Notes under the pieces: generated by a model | Told to the model about the DNA's origin: nothing | The model's input: the letters and a program-made list of their open reading frames with translations, nothing else | Database searches by the model: none | Part shown: positions 1 through 9,206 of the stretch, piece after piece | Position numbering within the stretch: position 1 is the stretch's first letter | Layout: each line of letters begins with the position of its first letter | Translations under genes and position numbers: made by a program | Origin: Perkinsus olseni | Taxonomy: Eukaryota; Perkinsozoa; Perkinsida; Perkinsidae | NCBI GenBank assembly: GCA_013115135.1 | Contig: JABANP010000325.1 | Location: 1-58,203 of the forward strand | Direction of reading: 5' to 3' | Length of the DNA: 58,203 nt

Positions 1-316
1 TTGTACCGTTTGATTTCTGCATAAGTTATGCATATCGCGATATCGAGATGCCTCGTTATGCAGCATAACGAGGCATCTCGATATCGCGTCCGTCTCCCCC
101 TATGGTGACACGCATCAACGCTCTATTATCGTCTGTCGGGTCAAGGGCTCTGACGTGAACCTTCACACGTATCGATTTCCCAAGGAAGTTCACGTCCTCG
201 CTACTGATGTAATATCCGGCTGCTAGGGGACGCCGAGGGCGCATGGCGCCCGAGCCAACTTGTTGAACGACGATGGAGAGGACGAGCGCTCGCGCGACAG
301 GGGACACCAACATCAT
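1..316 (-). pseudogene. Secreted protein of unknown family (family Z), copy A1, 5' part only
   Basis: The tandem ATGs at 316-311 open a hydrophobic signal peptide (MMLVSPVARALVLSIVVQQ), followed by a basic RPRRP stretch and the start of the mature domain seen in the other three copies. The frame runs to about position 62, where a 26-bp inverted duplication of the coding sequence with a single-base spacer (36-88) interrupts it. The remainder lies outside the window. The gene is divergent from the Cys-rich gene at 817, about 500 bp away. This is the only copy with an undamaged N-terminal half. I do not recognise the family; the signal peptide suggests secretion. Confidence 0.6.
36..88. repeat. 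Perfect 26-bp inverted repeat with a 1-base spacer
   Basis: Positions 36-61 are the exact reverse complement of 63-88, with only base 62 between them. Compared with module A2 around 7008-7040 the left arm is extra DNA, so the palindrome arose by inverted duplication of the adjacent coding sequence. A shorter GCATAA/TTATGC inverted pair, also 1-base spaced, lies just to its left (19-31). Confidence 0.85.
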
Positions 317-816
317 GGTGAATAACAACGTTTGATGGAATGAACGTCATCGAGCACATCCCGCATCCTGGGCGTGCCGAAGGCGAGCGAGTATCGTATT
401 GTCGCATACAGTACAAGGGAGGAGCAGGGGATCGCCAGGCGATGCACAGTCATAGGCTGTCGAGCATCAGAGAACACTGTCTCTTAGAGACAGCCTCCCG
501 CGGGCGTGCAGGTAGTCCACACAAGGCGGGTGGGCGTGATCTTACTAGCTGATCGTTCAGTCGTAATGAGCGAGTCCCTGATATCTACTAGTCCGACTAG
601 CCTAGTCGTTTCCGTTCCGCAAGAGGTCCTCGAGCCGGGTGCGACGCCCTCGGTTTGTCCGACTCGTTGATCGGGGCACGGGCTCCTCTGCTCCGCGTAG
701 CTTCACGGCGTCACGTTGTTCGTGTAGCCCGCTAAGCTTAAGATGAACTCGTGACGAGTTTCTCGTCTTGGCCAGAAGCCTCAAGACAGCCATCAACCCA
801 AGCTCACCGTGGAGAC

Positions 817-1142
817 ATGAAGCCCTTGTTCGTTGTGACGATTCTGTTCATCTTTGGCGGAGTGGTTGGTGCTCCATACGATCAGACCGTGGCTAACGGT
901 ACGGATAAGCTAAACTACCATATTCTGGTGGAAATCTTGGGTGGTCATTTCTATAAGATTGATGATACCACCACCGTCAGTGATGCGGTCGCATCGGAGG
1001 GCGGCGACCTCGAGTACAGTGCCTTGTGCATTGCGTGCCTTACTTGCCTCATCGACGTCTTGGCTCCCGCTTGTTGGCCTATCTTGGCCGGATCATCCGG
1101 CCCGGATGCGGCGGGACCTTCTGTCACTGTTGCGATGACTGA
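817..1142 (+). pseudogene. Small Cys-rich secreted protein, copy A1, frameshifted
   Basis: The ATG at 817 opens a signal peptide (MKPLFVVTILFIFGGVVGA) and a mature part starting PYDQ, closely matching the intact copy at 7773-8084. The C-terminal CxxCxxC cluster is still present, although its last eight cysteines cannot all be read: positions 1088-1107 hold a 14-bp insertion of the 6-1-6-1-6 type (CCGGAT, c, ATCCGG, c, CCGGAT) absent from the three paralogues. It shifts the frame within the Cys-rich tail, so the last four cysteines of the family pattern are lost and an unrelated tail runs to about 1230. Either this copy is dead or it makes a protein with an altered C terminus. Confidence 0.75.
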
Positions 1143-1230
1143 AAGCGAACAAGAGTCGTTCATAGTATTCACTCTTTACTGTTGCCAGATCATATCTCAA
1201 CTGACATACCGTTGCCTCGTTATGATTTGA

Positions 1231-2971
1231 TGCTCATTAATCCATCAGTATACATTCATTTCCCGCCATTTTTTTAACGACTTTGATCCCTCCCCTTCGT
1301 ACGAGTAAACTTAGTCTTACCTGTTCGTATTCACTGGAAAGCTGGACTTGTGTGGTACTCTTACCGGAGACAGACACTATGCAAGGCATGTCGCGGCGTG
1401 GGTGGCACCGCACATTGGAACTCGATGCTACCCATCACGTCCAGTACAATTCCGCCAGCTGCTCAACCCCTTCTTCAGCTTATCCCCACGGCGGTTCCAT
1501 CCGGTGCAATTTATATGGCTCATCCCACCCACTGGCGTGCGCCTAAATTTCGAGATTTTCATCTCACCATGTTCTATTTCACCGTAAAATTTTCACGCAG
1601 CCTCCTCGCTCTGGCTGTTTTCCATAGCATGTTCATGATACTGAAAACACGCCATGACCGCCCTGTCACCGATGTGACACCTTGCTGTAACATCAAATTG
1701 GCAAAAATTTGCCATTTTGAGTTTACCTCGGGCCGCATGGTAGATCAAGCCACCGATGAATAGACCAGGACTCATTATAATACGCTCTATTCTCACCTTC
1801 TCCCTGATGCGTCATTTCCGGGCCGTGGTTCAATCCTTTGCCCCCGCTATGCCATATCACGAGAGTTATGAATAGGAGGACGTTGCCGAAAAGTCGCTCG
1901 CAACTTGCCAGTCGCAAGTAGGACCTATCAAGTACTTGCGTACCGATACGTGCCAAAGACGATGCGAGCGCGTCGCTGACTGAAGATCCTTGACCGTCAA
2001 GAGCTTTTAACGCCCACTCTGTTGCACGCACGAGGTGTAAAGGTCTAGTTCTATTTGGGAGGCCTTGCCAGTCGCTGGAGTATCAGCTATGCACGCATGC
2101 ACAAGATTATCGGCGCATAATGAGTAACCGTTACTCCTCGGCTGTGTGCTTTTGGCTGAAGTTTTGGCGAGACTCCTGCTAAGGGAGGGATCCTCCTGAA
2201 GAAGTTAGGCAGTAACTTCTCAGTTGCTCTAAGGCTCAGAGTCTGAGTCCATCTTCCTCCCCATAGTGGTCCAAGCTACTTGCCCGAATTATGGTGATGT
2301 GTCAGGAGCCGCAGGTTAAATGTCGGGCAAAGATGGGACGAGTTCAGCTACGAGGCTCTCAACGCGAGTGCTGGGTGAGATGTTGCTCTCGGAGCAGGGT
2401 TTGTGTGATCCAGCTAGCACAATACCCAGATATAGGAGAAGTCAATCTCAGGAACATATTAACGAATCAATGGTAAATCACTAACGCCTAGCAGAACAGT
2501 GGCCTGCGCACCCGTGACACGACTACGGTTTGCATATAAGCTGTGTCACCATCGCAGCGCAGACCGATTTTATCAGATGGCCGAGACAAGTTGCCGGCGG
2601 ACTATCATGTTGTATGTCTCTGCGGGGCCATGTCTAACGAGAGTGGTGGATGTGGTTCGAAGCCTTGGAGATGATGCATCAAGTGGAATATGCAGTTGCA
2701 ACCTGAGAGTCTTCATCATACAACAGTTGCATTGCAGCTGTTTTAAAGGTGCTGTTGCCAATATCGAGAGAGTGCCGTTGTATAATACGAAGCCTGCGCT
2801 GGTTCTCGGGGGCTTCCTGAACAACATCGCTGGCGAAACCTGCCGGGATACGCAATAAGAAGCTTCGGATTAAGTCGAAAGAATTTCTCAGAAAACGCAC
2901 TATTTTTCCGCTGTTTTTCCTATTTTTCAACGGAAAATTACCAGAAATAAAAATAATCTATTTTTCCACGT
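1231..2971. other. Repetitive downstream block of module A, no supported gene
   Basis: Both A modules carry this block. Short ORFs in it (for example 2499-2858) are conserved between copies only because the DNA is duplicated: the equivalent ORF in A2 differs at its start because of a 14-bp insertion, and neither shows a recognisable domain. Fragments of this block recur in diverged form at about 13630-13790 and 15540-15660, so it is probably a dispersed repeat. Old palindromic triplets are visible at 1898-1917 and 2228-2247. Confidence 0.6.
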
Positions 2972-3600
2972 TTATGCCAATACTGACCCTCCGGCCGAAC
3001 CCTCTGAGCCTCCGAACGGAACGCTTCGCCCTAGGACATTGGGAGCCGAGCAGCCGACTACGGCATGCTCGTTCAACTGCAACTTCACAGGATAGGTAAG
3101 ATTATATGCGCCCGCACGACCAAAGGAGATAACCCAGGAGTCCCCGAAGGGGCAGAGACGGAAGCCAGGCCTAACCCAAGCCGCGGGAGGGAATCCCAGT
3201 CCCTGAGCCACCTCCTCGAGGTACTCCTTCGACCAGTTGTTGCGCTCTACTGTGAAGCACTGTCTCTGGAACATGTTATTTGAGCCTCCAATCTCACCAG
3301 GTATGAAGAATCGATCTGTATTCAGTGCATTGTACCGTTTGACTTCTGCATAACGAGGCATCTCGATATCGCGTCCATCTCCCCCTATGGTGACATGCAT
3401 CAATGCTCTATTATCGTCTGTCGGGTCAAGGGCTCTGACGTGAACCCTCACCGCATCGATCTCCCAAGGAAGTTCACGTCCTCGCTACTGATGTGATATC
3501 CGGCTGCTAGGGGACGCCGAGGGCGCATGGCGCCCGAGCCAACTTGTTGAACGACGATGGAGAGGACGAGCGCTCGCGCGACAGGGGACACCAACATCAT
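2972..3600 (-). pseudogene. Secreted protein family Z, copy B1, frameshifted
   Basis: Signal peptide and mature domain match the A copies. The frame reads from the ATGs at 3600-3595 to about 3450, where a single-base deletion (shared with B2) brings in a stop; the rest continues in another frame to a stop at 2972. The mature domain has motifs such as FIPGEIGGSN and PFGDSWVIS and ends in a Gly/Ser-rich tail. A 14-bp triplet insertion at 3624-3643, in the leader, opens an extra upstream frame not present in the other copies. Function unknown. Confidence 0.65.
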
Positions 3601-3623
3601 GGTGAATAACAACGTTTGATGGA

Positions 3624-3643
3624 ATGAACCGTTCATTATGAAC
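3624..3643. repeat. Palindromic triplet insertion, empty sites known
   Basis: The structure is ATGAAC, c, GTTCAT, t, ATGAAC. The three other modules have a single ATGAAC here (near 338, 7296 and 10679), so B1 gained exactly 14 bp. Confidence 0.9.
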
Positions 3644-4044
3644 GTCATCGAGCGCATCCCGCATCCTGGGCGTGCCGAAGGCGAGCGAGTATCGTATTGT
3701 CGCATACAGTACAAGGGAGGAGCGGGGGATCGCCAGGCGATGCACAGTCATAGGCTGTCGAGCATCAGAGAACACTGTCTCTTAGAGACAGCCTCTCGCG
3801 GGCGTGCAGGTAGTCCACACGAGGCGGGTGGGCGTGATCTTACTAGCTGATCGTTCAGTCGTAATGAGCGAGTCCCTGATATCTACTAGTCCGACTAGTC
3901 TAGTCGTTTCCGTTCCGCAAGAGGTCCTCGAGGCGGGTGCGACGCACTCGGTTTGTCCAACTCGTGAATCGTGGCACGGGCTCCTCTGCTCCGCGTAGCT
4001 TCACGGCGTCACCTTGTTCGTGTAGCCCGCTAAGCTAAAGATGA

Positions 4045-4081
4045 ACTCGTGACGAGTTACTCGTCTTCAAGACGACGTCTT
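4045..4081. repeat. Nested palindromic triplets
   Basis: An older triplet (ACTCGT, g, ACGAGT, t, ACTCGT at 4045-4064) is shared by all four modules, with one substitution in A1 (747-766). In B1 alone a second one (CGTCTT, c, AAGACG, a, CGTCTT at 4062-4081) has been added at its right edge, overlapping it by three bases. Confidence 0.9.
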
Positions 4082-4128
4082 GGCCAGAAGCCTGAAGACA
4101 CCCATCAACCCACGCTCACTGTAGAGAC

Positions 4129-4440
4129 ATGAAGCCCTTATTCTTCGTGACGATTCTGTTCATCATTGGTGGAGCGGTTGGTGCCCCGTACGATCGGCCC
4201 GTAGCTAACGGTACGGATATGCTCGACTACCACATTCTGCTGGAAATCTTGGGTGGTCATTCCTACGAGATTGGTAATACCACTACCGCCAGTGACACGG
4301 TTGGCTTAGAAGGCGGCCAGCTCGACAAGAGTGCCTTGTGCTATGCGTGCCTCGCTTGCCTCTTCGATGTCTTCGCTCCCGCTTGCTGGCCTATCTTGGC
4401 CGGATGCGGCGGGGCCTTCTGTGACTGTTGCCATGAATAA
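4129..4440 (+). CDS. Small Cys-rich secreted protein, copy B1
   Basis: A 103-residue protein with a clear signal peptide (MKPLFFVTILFIIGGAVGA) and probable cleavage before PYDR. A polar middle with one NGT sequon leads to a compact C-terminal module of eight cysteines spaced C-x2-C-x2-C-x8-C-x6-C-x4-C-x-C-C and ending CCHE. The central CWP motif is kept in all copies. Eight cysteines in about 35 residues suggest a small disulfide-stabilised exported domain; I do not recognise the family. The gene is single-exon and divergent from the family Z gene, whose ATG is 528 bp upstream. The start is fixed by conservation of the signal peptide in all four copies. Confidence 0.85.
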   Translation: MKPLFFVTILFIIGGAVGAPYDRPVANGTDMLDYHILLEILGGHSYEIGNTTTASDTVGLEGGQLDKSALCYACLACLFDVFAPACWPILAGCGGAFCDCCHE

Positions 4441-4732
4441 GAGCAAGCTAGTGTGGAATGGTCTATAGTAGGGACTCTTTGCTCTCGCCGAATCATATCT
4501 TCGCTAACATACCGTTGCTAGGTAATGATTCAATTCTCATTAATCCATCATTATACATTTAAGTTCGCTCCATTTATTTAACGACTTCGATCCTTCTCCT
4601 TTATATGAGTAAACTTTGTCTTACCCATGATTCCACTAGGCCCGTATTTCCTAGAAAGCTCGACTTGCGTGGTACTTTCACCAGAGACAGAACCTATACA
4701 AGACATAGCGAGGCGTTGGTGGCGACGCACAA

Positions 4733-4752
4733 TGGCCCAGGGCCATTGGCCC
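4733..4752. repeat. Palindromic triplet insertion in B1
   Basis: TGGCCC, a, GGGCCA, t, TGGCCC. The matching place in B2 (near 11760) has one TGGCCC, a difference of 14 bp. Confidence 0.9.
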
Positions 4753-4818
4753 TCGATGTAACCCATCTCGTCCAGTACAACAGGTGGAGCTGTCACCAGT
4801 CTATACTCGATCCCGGAA

Positions 4819-4838
4819 CTCGAAACTCGAGTCTCGAA
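4819..4838. repeat. Palindromic triplet insertion in B1, one mismatch
   Basis: CTCGAA, a, CTCGAG, t, CTCGAA, where the middle copy has one mismatch to the reverse complement. B2 has a single copy near 11833. Confidence 0.8.
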
Positions 4839-5039
4839 TCGAGCCTACCCTAACGAGAAGTGTGGTCGCGGGTGGAGATGAGAGTTGAGAGTGTTTCCCC
4901 TCGTTCCGTCTGCTGCCCACCCCTTCCGCTGCTTATCCCCCCACTGCCATTCTATACTGGCCGAAATTGGATCGTCCGATTTCGTCCTACCCATCCACTA
5001 ACAAGCCCCCGAAATTGGACATTTCCATCTCACGATGTT

Positions 5040-5221
5040 CGGCTCACGACACTAATGATACCATCATTGTCATCAGTGATATGGCTAGGCCGGAGGGCGG
5101 TCATGTCGGGGACACTCCCTCGTGTATTGCGTGCCTCGCCTCCCTCGCGGAAGCCTTGAATCCCTTCTGTTGGCCCGCCTTCGATACGTGTGGCCTTTGG
5201 TGTAACTGTTGCTACGACTAG
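5040..5221 (+). pseudogene. Truncated fifth Cys-rich secreted protein (3' part)
   Basis: The reading frame ending at the TAG of 5219-5221 gives a C terminus clearly related to the Cys-rich proteins at 4129 and 7773: a CIACLA start, a central CWP and a final CNCC. The third cysteine of the pattern is replaced by serine and the spacing before the last cluster is one residue shorter. No signal peptide is present. The upstream sequence is module-B intergenic DNA, joined at about 5035, so this looks like a recombination product carrying the tail of a more diverged family member. Confidence 0.7.
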
Positions 5222-5741
5222 AGCCCAGTTGGTGCCGACTTTGTTCTCGAATAACATCGTAACTAACATAACGGCTACTCGTCATTATTTATTCATATTT
5301 TCTTTATGATACATTTATTTTGTTAAATCATTTATCGGCTTCCAATATTTCATACGATTAAACTTCGTCTCACTCGTTATCCGCTCGAATCCACGTGCGA
5401 CTGAGCCAAAGCGGATCGGTACCAATCCTCCGTCGGCAACTCGTATTGATGAAAACATTCTATTGTTATAGCCCTCAGTTGTTGATGTCACAAGAGAAAA
5501 TTTGCTTTGCGTTAGTGAATCCATGGCGCAGATCGTCAAGACGCTGCCGTGCGAGTTCGCGCGAGAGCCGGCCGCGCGTTTCAAAACTCAACTGAAGCTT
5601 CGTGGAGCATTGGGGACTGTATCTCTCTGTCACATGCTTAGTCTAAGTGGATTGCAGAGATGGCGTAGGATACTTTCCAACTCTGCCTCTCCGAGAACAC
5701 GGCACAAGTCAGACCCTCTAGTCGATGTGATTCTGGATTGT
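5222..5741. other. Unique spacer, no gene seen
   Basis: Between the truncated Cys-rich fragment and the 5742 ORF I see no conserved motif, splice-consistent exon or repeat. Short ORFs on both strands look random. Confidence 0.5.
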
Positions 5742-6581
5742 TCACGTGCACTCCGCTATTTCACTTGAGGGAGATTCTCCACTCTTTCCACCCCTCGACA
5801 TAGACGATCTCCGTCGCTTCCTTCTACCACGATAGGCCTCCACACTTAGTGCATTTCGACTGTTTTCACCAAGTAGTTGTTCCGGTGTAACTGAGGAGTT
5901 GATGGTTGGTACTCCGTCAGTGTATGCCAATGGAACGACTCGAGCGGGCAATACCGCACCTAACCGGTCTATCTTAATGCCGAGCCATAGATCCCAAGCG
6001 GCCCTGTCCTGCGACCAGCACATGAAAGTAGCCGCTGGCGAGAAGTTGCTGATCTCAAACGCATCTCCTGCATCAGTGAAAGCCTCGACGATCTCATTGT
6101 GGTCGTGTCTGCCAGTGGCGTCGACAAACAAACAATCATTGAAAGGAAGCAAAGCTAGCGGTGGAGGAGCAAATACCAGCGCATCACCATTCCCTTCCTT
6201 GGAGGGAATTAAATAGAAGTATATCGACTTATCTTTTGGGAGTGTGCTCTGTAGACATCGAGCCGTGATGCAAGAGATCAGTAGAGAGGCGACTAGAGAT
6301 TTCTGACCTTCGCCAGACAATTCCAGAGAGACTGTGTTGAGGTGTTCCGTTGCTTCTATGTTCACGTACGACCCTACCGCGGGAAGCATCTTAGGAGTCT
6401 CAATAACCTGATGAGCTTCCGAAATGATTGGCAATGTAGTTGCTATCTCTGGGGCGGTCTTGTCCGGGCTGTCATCTGAGTAACTTGGCGCGTCCCAAGT
6501 CCTGGTTGGGGTGGCAGAATCTGACGGCATGTGTGATGGAATAGCCTGCATCGTCACCTTGGATACCTTCAAGGTGGAGCC
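5742..6581 (-). CDS. Unrecognised ORF, in frame downstream of family Z copy A2
   Basis: The open frame (about 279 codons) begins directly after the TAG at 6584-6582 that ends the family Z reading frame, and is in the same frame. The first usable ATG lies near 6549. The protein is rich in Pro, Ser and Thr at the N side (SDSATPTRTW), has a well-structured middle with a WDLWLGIK segment, and ends in a strongly basic GRRKRRRSS stretch. No domain is recognised. It may be the C-terminal part of a longer family Z protein in which one stop codon has appeared, or a separate gene. Modules B1 and B2 lack it and end family Z with a short SVLA tail. Confidence 0.45.
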   Translation of the reverse strand, partial: GSTLKVSKVTMQAIPSHMPSDSATPTRTWDAPSYSDDSPDKTAPEIATTLPIISEAHQVIETPKMLPAVGSYVNIEATEHLNTVSLELSGEGQKSLVASLLISCITARCLQSTLPKDKSIYFYLIPSKEGNGDALVFAPPPLALLPFNDCLFVDATGRHDHNEIVEAFTDAGDAFEISNFSPAATFMCWSQDRAAWDLWLGIKIDRLGAVLPARVVPLAYTDGVPTINSSVTPEQLLGENSRNALSVEAYRGRRKRRRSSMSRGGKSGESPSSEIAECT

Positions 6582-7272
6582 CTATTCGCTAGTATCTCTC
6601 GACTGTATTGTTGTTACTGTTGAGCCGTCACTGGGTGTTCCATTGTTACTGTTCTCCCCTCCGGCCGAACCCTCTGAGCCTCCGAACGGAACGCTTCGTC
6701 CTAGGATATTGGGAGCCGAGCAGCCGACTACGGCATGCTCGTTCAACTGCAACTTCACAGGATATGTAAGATTATATGCGCCCGCACGACCAAGGGAGAT
6801 AACCCAGGAGTCCCCGAAGGGGCAGAGACGGAAGCCAGGCCTAACCCAAGCCGCGGGAGGGGTTCCCAGTCCCCGAGCCACCTCCTCGAAGTACACCTTC
6901 GACCACTCGTTGCGCTCTACTGTGAAGCACTCTCTCCACCGCACGTAATTTGAGCCTCCAATCTCACCAGGTATGAAGAATCGATCTGCATTTAGTGCAT
7001 TGTACCGTTTGATTTCCGCATAACGAGGCATCTCAATATCGCGTCCGTCTCCCCCTATGGTGACACGCATCAATGCTCTATTATCGTCTGTCGGGTCAAG
7101 GGCTCTGACGTGAACCTTCACACGTATCGATTTCCCAAGGAAGTTCACGTCCTCGCTACTGATGTAATATCCGGCTGCTAGGGGACGCCGAGGGCGCATG
7201 GCGGCCGAGCCAACTTGTTGAATGACGATGGAGAGGGACGAGCGCTCGCGCGACAGGGGACACCGACATCAT
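6582..7272 (-). pseudogene. Secreted protein family Z, copy A2, frameshift in signal peptide
   Basis: The mature domain is the most complete of the four copies, reading without a break from about 7199 to the TAG at 6582-6584. The N terminus is damaged: an extra G in the run near 7240-7245, absent from A1, B1 and B2, shifts the signal peptide out of frame with the ATGs at 7272-7267. The domain has several cysteines (ECFTVE, LCPFGDSW, VGCSAP). It ends in an acidic, Ser/Thr-rich tail (NSNNGTPSDGSTV) not found in the B copies. A homopolymer sequencing error is a real alternative to a mutation. Confidence 0.6.
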
Positions 7273-7772
7273 GGTGAATAACAACGTTTGATGGAATGAG
7301 CGTCATCGAGCACATCCCGCATCCTGGGCGTGCCGAAGGCGAGCGAGTATCGTATTGTCGCATACAGTACAAGGGAGGAGCAGGGGATCGCCAGGCGATG
7401 CACAGTCATAGGCTGTCGAGCATCAGAGAAGACTGTCTCTTAGAGACAGCCTCTCGCGGGCGTGCAGGTAGTCCACACGAGGCGGGTGGGCGTGATCTTA
7501 CTACCTAATCGTTCAGTCGTAATGAGTGAGTCCCTGATATCTACTAGTCCGACTAGTCTAGTCGTTTCCGTTCCGCAAGAGGTCCTCGAGGCGGGTCCGA
7601 CGCCCTCGGTTTGTCCGACTGGTGAATCGTGGCACGGGCTCCTCTGCTCCGCGTAGCTTCACGGCGTCACGTTGTTCGTGTAGCCCGCTAAGCTGAAGAT
7701 GAACTCGTGACGAGTTACTCGTCTTGGCCAGAAGCCTCGAGACAGCCATCAACCCAAGCTCACCGTGGAGAC

Positions 7773-8084
7773 ATGAAGCCCTTGTTCGTTGTGACGATTC
7801 TGTTCATCTTTGGCGGAGTGGTTGGTGCTCCATACGATCAGCCCGTGGCTAACGGTACGGATAAGCTAAACTACCATAATCTGGTGGAATTCTTGGGTGG
7901 TCATTTCTATAAGATTGATGATACCACCACCGTCAGTGATGCGGTCGGCTTAGAGGGCGGCCAGCTCGACAAGAGTGCCTTGTGCATTGCGTGCCTTGCT
8001 TGCCTCATCGATGTCTTGGCTCCCGCTTGTTGGCCTATCTTGGCCGCATGCAGCGGGACCTTCTGTTACTGTTGCGATGACTGA
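7773..8084 (+). CDS. Small Cys-rich secreted protein, copy A2
   Basis: A 103-residue intact member. It has a signal peptide (MKPLFVVTILFIFGGVVGA), a mature part from PYDQ, one NGT sequon and the full eight-cysteine tail (C-x2-C-x2-C-x8-C-x6-C-x4-C-x-C-C) ending CCDD. It is the undamaged counterpart of the gene at 817. Compared with the B copies the middle is basic rather than acidic around residues 45-50 (GHFYKIDD against GHSYEIGN), so the A and B forms are distinct paralogues. It is divergent from the family Z gene at 7272 with 500 bp between, a layout kept in all four modules that may mean a shared promoter. Function unknown. Confidence 0.85.
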   Translation: MKPLFVVTILFIFGGVVGAPYDQPVANGTDKLNYHNLVEFLGGHFYKIDDTTTVSDAVGLEGGQLDKSALCIACLACLIDVLAPACWPILAACSGTFCYCCDD

Positions 8085-8300
8085 AAGCGAACAAGAGTCC
8101 TTCATAGTATAGACTCTTAACTGTTGCCAGATCATATCTTAACTGACATACCGTTGCCTCGTTATGATTTGATGCTCATTAATCAATCAGTATACATTCA
8201 TTTCCCCCATTTGTTTAACGACTTCGATCCTTCCCCTTCGTACGAGTAAACTTTGTCTTACCTGAGATTCCCTAAGTTCGTATTCACTGGAAAGCTGGAC

Positions 8301-8320
8301 TTGTGTCACACAAGTTGCGT
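8301..8320. repeat. Palindromic triplet insertion in A2
   Basis: TTGTGT, c, ACACAA, g, TTGCGT, with one mismatch in the last word. A1 has a single word at about 1345, so A2 gained 14 bp. Confidence 0.85.
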
Positions 8321-8360
8321 GGTACTCTTACCGGAGACAGAAACTATGCAGGCATGTCGC

Positions 8361-8386
8361 GGCGTGGCCCACGTCCACGCCGCGTG
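8361..8386. repeat. Palindromic insertion of about 20 bp in A2
   Basis: Relative to A1 (near 1390-1405) about 20 bp are added, containing GCGTGG, then CCACGC, then GCGTGG. The first spacer is seven bases instead of one, and the spacer itself contains a reversed copy (CCACG), which could be two overlapping events. Confidence 0.7.
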
Positions 8387-8446
8387 GGTGGCACCGCAAA
8401 TTGGAACTCGATGCCACCCATCACGTCCAGTACAATTTCGCCAGCT

Positions 8447-8466
8447 GCTCAAGTTGAGCAGCTCAA
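8447..8466. repeat. Palindromic triplet insertion in A2
   Basis: GCTCAA, g, TTGAGC, a, GCTCAA. A1 (near 1460) has one GCTCAA; the difference is 14 bp. Confidence 0.9.
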
Positions 8467-8920
8467 CCCCTTCTTCAACTTATCCCCACGGCGGTTCCAT
8501 CCGGTGCAATTCAAATGGCTCATCCCACCCACTGGCGGGCGCCTAAATTTCGAGATTTCATCTCACCATGTTCTATTTCACCGTAAAATTTTCACGCAGC
8601 CTCCTCGCTCTGGTTGTTTTCCATAGCATGTTAATGATACTGAAAACACGCCATGACCGCCCTGTCACCGCTGTGACACCTTGCTGTAGCATCAAATTGG
8701 CAAAAATTTGCCATTTTGAGTCTACCTCGGGCCGCATGGTAGATCAAGCCACCGATCAATAGACCAGGACTCATTATAATACGCTCTATTCTCATCTTCT
8801 CCCTGATGCATCCTTTCCGAGCCGTGGTTCAATCCTTTGCCCCCGCTGTGCCATATCACGAGAGTTAAGAATAGGAGGACGTTGCCGAAAAGTCGCTCGC
8901 AACTTGCCAGTCGCAAGTAG

Positions 8921-8940
8921 GACCTAATAGGTCCGACCTA
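8921..8940. repeat. Palindromic triplet insertion in A2
   Basis: GACCTA, a, TAGGTC, c, GACCTA. A1 (near 1921) has one GACCTA; the difference is 14 bp. Confidence 0.9.
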
Positions 8941-9186
8941 TCAAGTACTTGCGTACCGATACGTGCCAAAGACGATGCGAGCGCGTCGCTGACTGAAGAT
9001 CCTTGGCCTTCAAGAGCTTCTAACGCCCACTCTGTTGCACGCACATGGTGCAAAGGTCTAGTTCTATTTGGGAGGCCTTGCCAGTCGCTGGAGTATCAGC
9101 TATGCACGCATGCACAAGATTATCGGCGCATAATGAGTAACCGTTACTCCTCGGCTGTGTGCTTTTGGCCGAAGTTTTGGCGAGAC

Positions 9187-9206
9187 TCCTGCGGCAGGGG
9201 TCCTGC
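9187..9206. repeat. Palindromic triplet insertion in A2, one mismatch
   Basis: TCCTGC, g, GCAGGG, g, TCCTGC. A1 (near 2174) has one TCCTGC. Confidence 0.85.

Larger units (their letters stand above)
1..2985. repeat. Module A, copy 1 (A1) of a two-module segmental duplication
   Basis: This stretch is repeated almost base for base at about 6656-10012 (A2). Landmarks keep a constant offset: the Cys-rich gene starts at 817 and at 7773, and a shared block ends near 2858 and near 9899. The offset grows from 6956 to 7041 bp, mainly because A2 carries several short palindromic insertions that A1 lacks. The module holds a minus-strand secreted-protein gene, a shared head-to-head intergenic region of about 500 bp, a plus-strand Cys-rich gene and about 1.7 kb of downstream sequence. 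The left edge is cut by the window. Confidence 0.9.
2986..5035. repeat. Module B, copy 1 (B1)
   Basis: This repeats at about 10025-12040 (B2), with the same gene order as module A but clearly diverged from it. B1 and B2 share private differences from A1 and A2, including a 1-base deletion in the minus-strand gene. A and B therefore diverged first, and the A-B pair was duplicated later. The match to B2 stops abruptly near 5035, where B1 switches into a different Cys-rich gene fragment. Confidence 0.85.

Noticed and set aside
340..552. ORFs in the head-to-head intergenic region (also at 3638, 7296, 10679 and the 201-416 type on minus)
   Set aside because: They lie in the conserved spacer between divergent genes, change length with small indels and 14-bp insertions, and have no coding-like features. 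Conservation is explained by recent duplication.
2499..2858. 119-codon ORF conserved in A1 and A2 (9570-9899)
   Set aside because: The opposite strand is equally open, the N terminus changes where the triplet at 9570 lies, and a diverged copy at 13.6 kb has no frame. Treated as repeat DNA.
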